This document shows positions 1 through 10,982 of a stretch of 64,000 nucleotides of DNA, piece after piece. Origin of the DNA: Quercus robur (Eukaryota; Streptophyta; Magnoliopsida; Fagales; Fagaceae); the NCBI RefSeq assembly GCF_932294415.1, contig NC_065535.1, forward strand, positions 69,185,362 through 69,249,361, given 5' to 3'. The first letter of the stretch is position 1; every line of letters begins with the position of its first letter. Both the position numbers and the translations under genes were made by a program. The notes under the pieces are model-generated. The model had not been told where the DNA came from, did not search any database, and saw nothing but the letters and a program-made list of their open reading frames with translations.

Positions 1-1526
1 AAATCCAGAAGTTTCCCAGAAATGAACAGGGACTCCCCCAAAGCCTACAAGAAATCTCTCTTAGCAAAAGCAAAGTCAAGAAAAAAGAAAGAGAAAAAAA
101 AAACCTACATTATCAACATATACCTGCACCAACTTCTGAATATGAGATGATATCACCTCACTGGACGACTTCGCCATTAGAGGACTTAGCTCATCCACAA
201 AGAATGCCTCGTGGGCCTTCAGAGCAGCAGCATCAGCATCATCCCAGAAAGTTGGGAGAAAAGACTTGCCAATCACCCTCTTCTTCTTCTTGATTTCTTC
301 CTCTAAGGCAATCACCTTCAGAGACGAGGTGCGAGAGGTAGGATACTTAGCAGGTGAATGGGCAAGAGGAGGAGTCACTACGGTATCATCCTTGGAAATG
401 TCACCTACCTTTGAACACTTCCTTGAAAGGAGACCACTGATGAGGCCACCTTTGGCTTTCTTCTCTTGAGCCTCGGCCAACTTTTGCTTGCTAAATCTGG
501 TCATCATTCCTACAAGGTAGGAGAAACTACATAAAAATAAAATAAAAAATAAAAAAGAGAGAAGAAGGAACACTTACTCTTTTTTACAACTTCAAGATTT
601 CTCCAGACCTTACTCGACGGTTCTAGACCCAGGAAATGAAGGAATAGTGATTGGGGAGAAACGAGCTCGTCAAAGTCATTGACGGTCTCCAAATATTCCT
701 TTACCTTTTCAGCATAACGTTGATACCTCTTCTTCAAACAAGGACGTTGGGAAACTGCAAAAAAAAAATAAATAAATAAATAAATAATATAAAAAAAATA
801 AATAAATAAATAAGAAGAAGAAGAAGAAGAAGCAAGTATGTCACATCCCAACATCACTTACAAAGAATGAAAAATAACAGAAAGACGCATCAAACATGGG
901 GGTTCCCCAACTAGAAAAAAAATTTGGGGTTTCATCTAGGTCCTCAAGGACGAACTCCCAACCATTGCCAAAAATAAAAAAGAAGTTTGGTTTCCAATTG
1001 CGGAGAGATGATGGGTAATCAATTATTAACCTAGAAGCCCTATCCCACAACTTAAATTCATAATAGCCAAGGTCTTTTGATTTTCTCAGACGATAAAAAT
1101 GAAGGAATTTGTCTTTCTTGATGACATCCTGTCATTGGCGGACATCCACACCACCATACAAGAAATGATGATCCACCAAGAGTTGGGCACTAATTATGTT
1201 GGAGCAAGATGCAAGTACGCAAAAAGTTCCCTAACAAAATGGTGAACAGGAAGACGAAGACCGCTAGTAAAGTCTGCCTTGTAGAAACAGACTTCATCAG
1301 CATTAGAGTGACAGGCCCTATCCTCATCACTCAAAATTCTAATCCTGACCGAATCAGGAAACTAAAACCTATCCCTAATTCGCTTCTCATCTTTTTCTAG
1401 GAGGGCACATGGGATGCTCCAAGCTTTGTAAGGAGTGGAAGGGGAGATAACCTTATGGATCACATGATCATCAGAAGAGGATAACCCCATCTCTAACTCA
1501 CTGGACCTAAGCTCCCTAGACATCTT
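1..1526 (-). pseudogene. Decayed antisense ORF (aORF, 'putative gypsy type transposon' family) of a Tat-lineage Ty3/gypsy element
   Basis: The minus strand reads through fragments of the plant repeat family annotated as putative gypsy-type transposon protein. An ATG at 1523 is followed by a conserved block containing LRLPVHHFVRELFAYLHL, then WDRASRLIIDYPSSLRNWKPN (about 1050-980). Exon-like pieces follow at about 757-577 and about 510-125, each with plausible GT/AG edges. The frame is broken by TAG at 1362-1364 and TAA at 1194-1196, and a frameshift lies just after the second stop. Both stops would be glutamine codons changed by C-to-T. The ORF runs off the left edge. Such ORFs are known to lie antisense between pol and the 3' LTR in Tat/Retand elements, which fits the plus-oriented LTR at 3868-4312. 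The solo LTR at 1527-3321 interrupts it: the minus-strand frame from about 3752 to 3322 joins the frame starting at 1526 without a shift. No function can be expected from this copy. Confidence 0.7.
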
Positions 1527-3321
1527 TGTTAGGACATATGTGTTTCACATGTTAAGAACATATGTCTTGATTTTATGTAATTGGCTTATCCTTTGACAAA
1601 ACACACTTTACTTGTATTGGGGTAGATTTAGGATGTTTTAAATACTTCAAGAAACTTTGTTTCAAGATCACGTATTGAAGCTTTCAAGTCTGTTCAAGAA
1701 AACAAGTTCAGAGTGCAAAATCATTAAAGCTCGACAACTTGTCGACAGCTGCATCTATTGAGCTTAAGGAAGATGTTCTTCATTTAGTGCGCTCGACACC
1801 TGCTCAACACCTGTTATCTGTCGAGGTTTAAGATTTTCAGAATTTCAATATGATTTTCTTGGGATTCGTGAATATGTCTTTGGGCCTTCTTTTCTCCTAA
1901 ACCTAGACATATAAAAGGATCAGTTTAAGGGCCGTCAAACAATTCACAAGTTGCACAAGCTTTGAGCAAACTCTGTTCAAACAAATTGTGACCGGAGACG
2001 AAGTTCTTGCCCTAGTTTATCTCCTTTTCTTGAAGAAGTTGCTGTGTATGTGCACCGTAGGGTTTTGTGACCAAGCATCTTCTTGATCTTCATCGTTTGG
2101 ATGAATTGAAGAACTTTGCAACCAACAACCTTCTTAGTTGGTGATTGAAGTCACGTACTGGGATCCGCGCAATTGGTTAGTCACGTACTAGGAGTCGTGC
2201 ATCAGAAAGGGGAACTATCACTACAGAACAAGTCCAATTGGGTATTGGGGTAAGAGTTCAACTGTAGGTTGGTAAGGTACATGAATTCCTTTACTTGTAA
2301 CCGCTTGTTGTGATAATAGTGGAGTTTCGAGAGTGGTGACCTGAAAATCACCCGATGGGGTTTTTGCCTTTAGGTTTTCCCCATTCGTAAACAAATCACC
2401 GTGTCTTTTATTTTCCGCTACATATTTAGTTTATTGGTGATTTGTTTGTGCTACTAGGGGTGTGCATGGGTCGGGTTGAGGGGATTTTTTGACCCAACCC
2501 ACCATGGTGGGTCAAAAAAAATTCAACCCGACCCAACCCATCATATAAGTTCAACCCAACCCAACCCAACCCACATGGGTCGGGTTGGGTCGAGTTGAAC
2601 CCATGGGTTTGACAAATTTTTTTAGTATTATTATTAAATTGAGTAGAAAAAAAATATATATTAATATATTAAAAAAACCTAAATATTAGTATCAATGTAA
2701 CTCTTTAAAGACAAACAATACTAATAACAAAACAACAATAGTAATTTATTAGGATTTGTGTGAACTAATTGACTTTTATATAAGATAGGAAGAACTGGCT
2801 ATTTGAAAAAAATTTATTAATTATATAATATATTTTTTATATATATTAAATTAGTATTAGTATGAGGAATTGAGGAAATGCTGCTCTACAGCTGTTTTTT
2901 TTTTTAATTATTAAATATAATATATATATATATATATATTAATATATATATATATATATAAATATAAGTGCCCTACAATTGATTTAAAAAAAATTATTAA
3001 ATATAAAATATATTTTAAATATATATTAAATATGGGTGGGTGGGTCGGGTTGGGTTTGGCGGATTTGTAATTTTATGACCCAAACCCAACCCGACCCGCC
3101 ATAAAAATTTTTTTTGTAACCCAACCCAACCCACCAAGCCTTAAAAACCGACCCAACCCGGCGGGTCGGGTTGGGTTGGGTCGGGTTTGGCGGGTCGGTG
3201 GGTTTTCTGCACACCCCTATGTGCTACCATGCGTTTGCATAATTAAACTGATTAATTAATAACTTGGCTAATTAATTAATTAATTTCTATCACAAGGGGT
3301 CATTCAGTTTGTGGCCTATCA
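1527..3321. mobile_element. Solo LTR (probably Ty1/copia), carrying a nested hAT-like insertion
   Basis: The segment begins TGTTAGGACATATG and ends GGCCTATCA, so it has the TG...CA ends of an LTR. It is bounded by a perfect 5-bp target duplication, ATCTT, at 1522-1526 and 3322-3326. No primer-binding site, polypurine tract or coding region lies next to it, so it is a solo LTR left by recombination between two LTRs. Without the 765-bp nested element and its 8-bp duplication, the LTR would be about 1.02 kb. Inside are repeated GCTCGACA-like words near 1730-1830, a TATA-like ataaaagg at about 1911, and long stretches I recognise as common in Fagaceae copia LTRs. The lineage is inferred from memory of such sequences, not from a search. 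The insertion splits the antisense ORF of the surrounding gypsy element. Confidence 0.75.
2455..3219. mobile_element. Non-autonomous hAT-like transposon with 12-bp TIRs and 8-bp target duplication
   Basis: The ends are perfect 12-bp inverted repeats: TAGGGGTGTGCA at 2455-2466 and its complement at 3208-3219. They are flanked by an identical 8-bp duplication, TGTGCTAC, at 2447-2454 and 3220-3227. An 8-bp duplication with this terminus fits the hAT superfamily. The subterminal 100-150 bp at both ends are dense in GGGTTGGGTCGGGTT and its complement, so the two ends can pair over a long distance. The AT-rich middle holds a TA microsatellite (about 2917-2960) and no transposase. The frame at 3026-3214 is only translated repeat. 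It lies inside the solo LTR and is therefore younger than it. Confidence 0.88.
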
Positions 3322-3867
3322 ATCTTTAATGACCTAGCTACCCTAGCAGAATGGGAAACCAGAGGAAATAAAGAAGAAAGGACAAACTTGTGTGGACAGT
3401 CCTCCCCCATGAAGGGACTGACCCACTTGAGACACTCTCCCTCTACAACCTCAAGTAAATAACCTAAGTGAGCGAAAAGAAAAGCTACTGAGGGACAATC
3501 AACCCTAACAAAAGAATAATCTACCATGGAAGAACAGGAAAAGAGAAAGGAGCACGAGGAACTTACCAGGAAACGTAGAATTGAAAAATAAAACTTGAAG
3601 GAGAGAAAAAAACCTAGAATGCCAACTGAACAAGGAAGGAGTATGAAGAAAAAGGAACAGGAGGGAAAAATGCGAAATAAAAGGCCAAAACGTGCACGGG
3701 AAAACCAAGAAAAATTTGCATGTTGAAACCATCCTGACCATACACGTGGCACTCAACTGGTCAAACATTAACTTGTCATAAATGCGCGGTACATAGAATA
3801 TGAAGCATCAAACGAATATGTTCTCATCTCATCTAACAGACGAAAATTCGAACAAGGGGGCAACTAA
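3322..3867 (-). pseudogene. Upstream part of the gypsy-element antisense ORF, cut off by the solo LTR
   Basis: On the minus strand a frame open from 3752 ends in SARVARSLK at 3326. It would continue directly into the ATG-TCT-AGG reading frame at 1523 if the LTR and one copy of the ATCTT duplication were removed. The segment is therefore the 5' portion of the same antisense transcription unit, either untranslated leader or N-terminal extension. The hydrophobic, Phe/Ser-rich translation resembles no domain I know and may be non-coding. A purine-rich run with GGGGG (3850-3860), just left of the LTR at 3868, looks like the polypurine tract of the gypsy element in plus orientation. Confidence 0.45.
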
Positions 3868-4312
3868 TGAGTCAAAAATTTACGATCGTCACTAAGTTGA
3901 AATCGTCATTAACCAAGAGACAATGTTACGCATTTATTACGCTTATTGATGACAAAGCGTAATGAACTGAGCAACAGTCGTAGAATGAGCTGTGAACTTC
4001 TGACAAAGATTTTGTAACACACTAGCCGTTAAGCATACATTGCCCATTAATGAGGCACACAACTATAAAAGAAAAAGCAATAGAAGTGAAAGGGACACAT
4101 AAAGACTCTACAAAAATCACTCTCCAGTCTATTTCTCTCTAAAATCTTTCTCCCTTACTAACTTAAGTATCAGAGGCGATTTGTCTAATGCCACACTGGC
4201 GTGTTACTCTTCCACCCAGTTTACAGGTTTTCCTCCAACAGAGACGACCTCAATCACAATTTCCTCCATCCGCTACAACGACGAGCTCAACTACTGATTT
4301 TTTGCATCATCA
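3868..4312 (+). mobile_element. 3' LTR of a Ty3/gypsy (Tat-like) element
   Basis: The segment starts TGAGTCAAAAATT right after a purine tract and ends TTTGCATCATCA, giving TGA...TCA termini over about 445 bp. A TATAAAA box lies at 4064-4070, followed by a CT-rich stretch and the word ACTTAAGTATCAGAGG (about 4159-4174). That word is close to the ACTTAAGCATCGGAGG-type motif that recurs in plant Tat/gypsy LTRs. The purine tract on its left makes it the 3' LTR in plus orientation, so the rest of the element lies beyond the left edge. The boundaries are read by eye and no second LTR is available for comparison. Confidence 0.6.
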
Positions 4313-6980
4313 CTATTTACTAAAACGTGGATGCCAAACTAATTGTAAGTGGGATAGTTCTGGGAAAAAAAATTGGAAACGAGATAACTGAATAAGGGGA
4401 TTATAGGAGAAAAATTATTGGAACTTGGAAGTCTAAAACTAAGACTTGAATTTAAACAGCTCTAAAAAAAACGTGGATTAAAGGAAGAAACTGCCTTCTT
4501 AAAATTTAGAAGTACCGTGTTTTGATAGGAGTGATTATAGCATATTTTGAATTCCTATTTTGTAGCAGTGTTTTATGTGGAGTTGGAGATGTATTTTTAT
4601 TAAGAAATGCTATGTCCATAACATTTTCACAACAAATCTTATGTGGCAAGTTGTTACAGGTTGTTATTGGTAGAGTAGAAAAGTAATTTCAATGATAGGT
4701 TCAAATTAGAACCAGTAACAACTAACCACCTATGATTTGTTGTAAAAAAGTTGTGGACGTAGCACCTCTCATTTTTATCAGGTTATTTCCAAGTTTTGCC
4801 TTACTTAAACTTAGGGGTGTAGAAGTATTTATAAACCACATAGAAGTCCAATTCAAGAAAATGAATTCTATAGGGAATCTTGTGACGTTATTGACCCTAT
4901 TCTTAAAATATTTGTTAGAGGAGTCATTAGATACTGTGTGAAGTATTTTTGAACTTTAGAAAAGTTCAAATCAAAGAAGAGAATCCTATTATAGATAGAC
5001 AGATAGATAATATCTCCAATAAAAATATGAATTTAAATAATATGACAATATAAATATATTTAGATTCATAAAGTGTTAAATATTTATCTTAAAATTGACT
5101 CTCATGAGTTCTAAGAAAATAATGATTTCAAAAAAAAAAAAAAAAAAAAAAAAACCTCTAAGAAGATAATGATAAATATACACTTCATCTAGTTAATTTT
5201 ATAATTTTTTTTACTTTTATACTTTTATCCTCTTTTTTATTTGAAAATAGAAAAATACATTAAATAACATATAATTAATTTTAGAAAATAAAATTTTAGA
5301 CTTTTGAGAAATATCTTTTTTTGCTTCTTAATATCAAAGAAAAGAGATATGCAGAATGTGGTTTTGTTTTTTTTTTTTTTTTTAATGTTATATCAATTTT
5401 AATTTTGTCCTTAATTTTTTTTATCATAAAGTGGAAAGGTCCATTATACCACTTATAATTAATGAAAAAAAACTAAAAAAACAAAATGTTCTCTTAAAAA
5501 AGAAAAACCAAACGTTTTCAAAAATAAAAAACCAAACGTTAAATGGCCCCGTGAAAAACCGAACTAAGACCTTCAAATTTACAAGACTCTCTCTCAACTA
5601 TATTTATGAGTTATGACTCATTGATATTAAAAGTATTATTTCATCTATTTTCCGTCTCGTGAGTTCATGTCCTTCTGCATTTCTTTGCTATGCATTAATA
5701 GCTTCTATATATTTGATAAATAAAACAAGTTTTGGGCTTGACTGCCTTCTCTTTCGAATCAAAGTTGATTGGGCCAATTCTTATTTTGTTTGGACTTACT
5801 AAAATCAACTCCAACAAAAGTTTATTTAATTTTCCTTTAAATTAATTAAGTGAATACTTCGAGTAAATCACTGTGAGATTTGCAACTAGGAGATTGTTCT
5901 CTTTATCCATTGAAAATGAGAATTTAAGGCAGTCCACACAAATCGCAATTCTCACAATCAAAAATAAGAATTATAAGAAAATAATTATATATATCTTATA
6001 GATAGTTTTTTTGAGGAAGATCTTATAGATAGTTAGTTTTATAATAAATTTTAAAATTTGTCCACAATTTTTTTATTTGAAGATATTTTGAAAATCTATG
6101 AAATAAAATATAATTTATGGAAAATAAATTAAAAGAATTTTTAGACATTCAAGAATTATCTTCTTTTTCTTTTTTTTACTCCAACATCAAAGAAGAGAGA
6201 TGTGGCACCCTTTTAATAGAGGGAGAAATTAGCAATAAATACTTCTTTACTTAACTTTGTACAATTTTAATTTTGTCCTTAATTTTTTTTTTTCTAAAAG
6301 TAGAAAAAAGTGCATAATATCACTTATATTAATGGGGAAAAAAAAAGTTTTCCGAACAAAAAGAAAAAGAAAATCATATGTTATATGCCACAGGCAGGAT
6401 TAAACTATAAACCTTCAATATACAAGACTGACACTCTACCACTAAGTTATAAGTTATTGGGGGCAAATGCTGATGATGCTTTTGCGGAACCATTTTTTTT
6501 TTTTTTTTTAATTAGCCTTTTCTTTACCAAATGTGTAGCTCCTTCAGGTCATATTCGATTCAACCTCCGTGGGAAAATACCAAATCAAGAAAAAAAAAAA
6601 AAAAAAAAAAAAAAGATTTGAAAGGAATGAAAAGATATGGAAGCAGTGTCATCAATTTGTCATGCAAAGAAAACACTCAATTGGTTTTTATAATCGTAGT
6701 GTAGTTTACCGTATAATAGTCTTCAATATAAGTACATAATCATAGAAGATTATTGCAACACACATAACTTTTATTTATTCCTTCAAATAGGATACATAAG
6801 CCGCTAGAAAGTGGCAACTGAGAGGACATCTCACACTCAATTCTTTTACATATAAAAGATGAAAGAAGAAAAAAATAAATAAATAAATAAAACACACATC
6901 ATATATATATTGTTCTCTTATTTAGCACCAGCAGCAAAAGCATATAGCTGCTATGGTAATTAAGGAAAATGCTACTAGGT
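4313..6980. other. AT-rich intergenic spacer with poly(A)/poly(T) tracts and an old internal duplication
   Basis: I see no convincing gene. Homopolymer runs occur at about 5129-5153, 5367-5383, 6495-6509 and 6590-6614. Two stretches, about 5190-5470 and 6040-6350, share a series of similar phrases in the same order (an 'atcaaagaa-agaga' segment, 'ttttaattttgtccttaatttttt', and 'cattat-ccacttat-attaatg'), so they look like diverged copies of one repeat. At about 6393-6460 the minus strand carries a faint tRNA-like A box (TAACTTAGTGG) and a possible B box. That could be a worn SINE but not a tRNA gene. A smaller MITE at 4602-4770 is listed separately. Confidence 0.5.
4602..4770. mobile_element. 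Small MITE with ~31-bp terminal inverted repeats
   Basis: The left end (about 4608-4640, starting TGCTATGTCCATAACATT) and the right end (about 4733-4764, reading GGACGTAGCA at its edge) are near-perfect reverse complements over about 31 bp. They differ by a few substitutions. The match extends weakly outward to 4602 and 4770. The element is about 160 bp long with no coding capacity, which is MITE-like. The superfamily and the target duplication could not be settled by eye. Confidence 0.6.
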
Positions 6981-9900
6981 TTAAGTATTAGTAGTTAGTG
7001 CAAGTAAGCTTGGAACAATGCCTTCATCGTGGCAGCAGAGGAAAGTGGTGTATTTCTCCATGTAATGGTGACACTCAGGACACTTCATGCTTTCTGGGAT
7101 TTTTCCAGCATAGTGTGAGAACTCAAAGCGGCAACAAGGGTGAGAATTACCACGAAGCGTGGCAACATAGTTTTGAAAAGCAACGTCAAAACCCTGCAGT
7201 GGCACATTTTCTTTCCATTGATCATACTCAAACAAGGCAGACCAGAGAAGGTTTCCATGCTCATTAACCAACACACTAGACCCTCTGCTAAGCACAGCCC
7301 ATGTACCCTCTCTGTCAAAGCTAAGCACCCTCTTGATTTGTTGCATCACAAGGTCATGTTCCTCATCCTTGCCTAGCTGAATCTTTGAGAACAGCATGCT
7401 CTCAAGCCTGGTCCAAAAGAACCATATTGTGGCTGGGTCTTGCCAGCAGGTACTGAGCTTTTCCTGTACAATGTTCGCTATCACTCGCTTTACTTGCTCC
7501 TTTTTTGCGGCTTTTCCTACGTACACCATCTCTAAGGGTATGCGTGCAGCCGCTGCAATGGCTTTCGCTTCCTTTGTAAATTTCCGAATCCACTCCATAT
7601 CATCCCCTCCGTACACGAAAATGTATTTTCCTTCTTTAATCTGTTCAATGAAAAAGAGGGAAATGTGAATTACTATGATAAATCATTATTATCCAAAAAA
7701 TTTAAACTGTTAGGAAATAGTTAATTTAATTATTTCATTTTTTCTTAAAGAATGTGTTTGCGTACAAACACAAACGCATGTGTATAATTACCCAGTTCAA
7801 TATAGTTGCATCAATGCCATCCACCAATAGCTCAAGCCTCCAAGCCTCTTCTCTCCAAAGAGTTTCTTCTTTCAAGGTAGTGAAAGGGAAAGCATGGCTC
7901 CCCCAAATCCACATCATGTGAATTGCATTGGGGGAAACCACTCTCCCCTGAGGGTCTAGGACTACAAGGATGGGCTTGTTCCTGAAGTTCCACTCCTCCC
8001 TGATGAACTTGACTGATGCCTTTGATATTATGGAAGGGTGGTACACTGAGTACCATGTCATTGGATTCTGCAGCTCCTCAAAATGCCTTTGCTTGGCATC
8101 AGTCAACTGATCCACAATGGGGATCCACACAACCTCATATGGACTCTGAAGCCTCATTTCATGGACCCTAGACTCATTATAACTTTGTTCAAGAACCGAC
8201 AACTCATCTTGGGTGATATCTAGACTTGAAATGAGCAATAGCACATTCTTCCTCCTAAGAACATCAAGGTTAACCTGGTTTTACCAAAATGAAACAATCA
8301 AATATAGATAATCATATAACTAATTATATTATCACAACTTAAAAATTAAGACCAAGTGTGTATATATATATATATATATGCTATATGTTGATAGTAGAAA
8401 TTGTAATGTCGATAATTGTGCAACAACAATGATAATGATATGTGTTAGAAGAACCGACCCTTTTCTTGGTGTTACCATCAACAAGTGCCAACACATCATC
8501 CCTAGGGCAAATCAAAGCCTTGAGAACTCTCATGTTGTCAATGTGGATCATTTTGAAGAGTTCAACAAGCATTTTATAAGATTCAACATCCCTCCTCTCC
8601 TCTGCATTGAATAGGAGAAGTTCAGCGTATATGAGCGGTATCTTATGTAACGGAAATATATCAAGTCCATGTATGTGCAAAAGAGTGTTGTACCAATTGT
8701 ATGCAATTGTATAAGATACTTTTATGTATTCATTTTTTTATATGGCATTGCATGTTCTATAACGCAGGATAAAACTGGCTTACCAATGTATCGAATGCAT
8801 TCGTCCATCTTCTTCTTAAGATGTTCAAGTATGGTTTTGAGCTTGTGAGTCAGGGTGGATAGCTCCCATGCTTCTGAGGTGGATAACGCAAACCTGCAAT
8901 CAATATCCATTTTGCATTGTTAATGTTAAATGCCTTACTTTTTTTTTCTTTTTTCTTTTTTTGCTGAGAATGTTAAATGCCTTATAAACATTTTAGTATT
9001 TACACTACTTATAAAACAATTTTGATCTTTCTTTTTATTAGTGTGTACAAAAAATTTCAAGAAATGCTTAACAAACCTTTTATAGGCCATACTGTATCTA
9101 AATTTAAAGATTTGCACGAGAATAATAGTAAATTGGGATGGAGAGGAAAACGGCATACTCGTAACCAATGGTAGTGAAACTAGAAATCTGAGATGCGCAG
9201 GCCACAATGCTCCTGATAGTCCAATACACGGCAGTTGGAATATGGGTCAAGGCTGAGGCTAATGCTGGGACGTCCGTTGTTATATAAATGGATGGTAGAT
9301 CTCTAAACTCAATGACACACCAAGTCACTTCTAATATGGTCCTGATTAGCTCATTAAGTGCATCGAACCGGGGTTTCAGTGGGACTGCGTGCTCAATGAT
9401 GCCAGGCACTTGTTTCAGGATTGCCATTGCCTTGGCAAGTTGGTTTGTCGAGTAAATCTGTGCAAGAAGCCAGAATTCTCCATAGTTCAATCCAAATGCC
9501 GCTAGGGCCAACACCAACTTTGCGTCCCATCCATAGTGAGATACCATGTTAAATATTGCCACTGTGGTTTGGTGTGCATCTGTGCTACCCAAAGCCTTGT
9601 ATTGAAGCTGAAAAAAAAAAACAAAAAAAAAAACTTTTAATTTATTTATTTTTTGATAATCAGAAGATTCTAATTTCTATTATTAAGTTGATGTAAATAT
9701 AGATGGGGCAAGATTTTGTAATCGTGATTTCTTATAACCTCGCAAGCAATTCGGTCAATGGTATATGACAGAGCTTCCAACATGGCAAGAAAACTGGTAT
9801 GGTGAGTCTTGTCATCAAAGCCTGGATCAAGGTATGTTTGGGAACCCTGTACAAAAACACAAGCAATAATTAGAAAATGAAAACAAAGAACAACTGGATG

Positions 9901-10868
9901 CTTTCAATTCAAATAAATTACATATATACATTTCCAACCAAAAATTACTTGTATATATATATATATATATATATTTGCTGCATCATGCTTGATGGTGTGA
10001 ACCCGCATACATATAAACTTACAAATGAATGTAATGAGTTTATAAAAATATGATTGGTATAAGTTAAATAATATAATAAATGAATATTTGAATTTTTTTT
10101 TTTTTTTATTGATGACACTTCAGTTTATACCGTTGTTAAGAGGGCGTCTGGAGTGAGAGTGGCGCGTCTAAGAATGTCTTCAACAAGACGAAGAAGGGGT
10201 TTGACATCAACGTCTCGGCCATCTGGACTATGGGATCCCAGAATATGACTGACCAGAACATTGTCATCAGACAATGTAAGCATGCTTCGGTCACCTCTGA
10301 TCAGTTGGTTCATAGCACTAGGTGCCAGCTTACTGAGCAGGCTGGATGGCTGAGAAGAACCCAGTGGGTTGGGTTGGTGCCATGTGGCTCCAAGGTTGGT
10401 TTGTGGGGTGGGTTGTTGCCAAGCCCCAAGATTGGTTTGTGGGTTGGGTTGCTGCCAAGCACCGAGGTTGGTTTGTGGGTTTGGCTGCTGATAAGGAACA
10501 AGGCTGGTTTGTTGGTTGGATGGCTGAAATGAAACTTGTTTGGTTTGTGGGTTTGGTTGCTGTACTGCACCATAATTGGATTGTGGGTTTTGTTGCTGCA
10601 ATGAACCATAATTGGTTTGTGGGTTTGGTTGCTGCACTGCACCATAACCATAATTAGCTTGTGGGTTGGGTTGCTGGTATGTACCAGCTGGGTAGCTGGT
10701 TTGCTGCTGAGAACCCAAGTTGGAGGTTGGCTGCAAAGGACCAAATTGTTGGCCAGGTTGCAACAATGGATTAGCTTGTAATAGCATATTGCTAGTTTGG
10801 CTTGGTTGCTGGGCAGGAGTGGTGGCATTTGGTTTCTGCTGAGGACCAGTTACTGCCTTGGTATCCAT
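6981..10868 (-). CDS. Sieve element occlusion (SEO) protein, 7 exons, 896 aa, with Pro/Gln repeat N-terminus
   Basis: SEO proteins are the structural P-proteins of phloem that plug sieve plates after wounding. I read seven exons on the minus strand: 10868-10131, 9846-9739, 9607-9159, 8893-8784, 8601-8459, 8274-7792 and 7640-6981. All junctions are GT-AG and phases are consistent, giving 897 codons with stop. Residues about 58-175 are a tandem QQPNPQTN-type repeat, absent from typical SEO proteins. The SEO N-terminal domain starts near residue 178 (LSKLAPSAMNQLIRGDRSML). Exon 7 begins IKEGKYIFVYGGDDMEW, the thioredoxin-like core, and ends in the SEO-C CPxCHH motif (C864, C867). The start is the only ATG upstream of the repeat, 105 bp below a TATA box. 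The exon 5 acceptor is the least certain: a CAG at 8602-8604 gives the family-like join CIRYI-EERRDVESY. The gene looks intact. The family is firmly recognised, the exact paralogue is not. Confidence 0.93.
10410..10690 (-). repeat. In-frame coding minisatellite, ~33-bp unit, in SEO exon 1
   Basis: About nine imperfect copies of a unit encoding roughly QQPNPQTN(Y/L)G plus one to three residues lie head to tail, on a reading frame that stays open. On the plus strand this is the repeated 'ttggtttgtgggttgggttgctg' theme. The final three copies (QTNLGAWQQP type) are the most alike. The low-complexity protein stretch precedes the folded SEO-N domain. Confidence 0.85.
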
Positions 10869-10972
10869 GTTTCAGAAAAAAAAACAACAAAGCAAAAGAA
10901 GGTTGGAAACTCTTGGATAACGGTAAAGGGAGAGAAGATTGCTTGTGTGTTTGACATCAGTTTTGGCTGGCC

Positions 10973-10982
10973 TATATATAAC
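10973..10982 (-). promoter_or_regulatory. TATA box of the SEO gene
   Basis: The minus strand reads GGTTATATATAGGCC here, a strong TATA element about 105 bp upstream of the SEO start codon at 10868. A transcription start near 10945 would leave a leader of roughly 75 bases without an intron. Confidence 0.6.

Noticed and set aside
6393-6460. Minus-strand tRNA-like A box and weak B box.
   Set aside because: No acceptor or anticodon stem can be paired and the B box is spaced badly; at most a worn SINE, not a tRNA gene.
8620-8720. Longer version of SEO exon 5 using an upstream acceptor near 8719.
   Set aside because: It stays open but adds about 40 residues unlike any SEO protein; the CAG acceptor at 8602-8604 has a better pyrimidine tract and gives a family-like join.
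10230-10828. Several long frames on both strands opposite or beside the SEO repeat region.
   Set aside because: They are frame shadows of the coding minisatellite in exon 1 and lack any domain.
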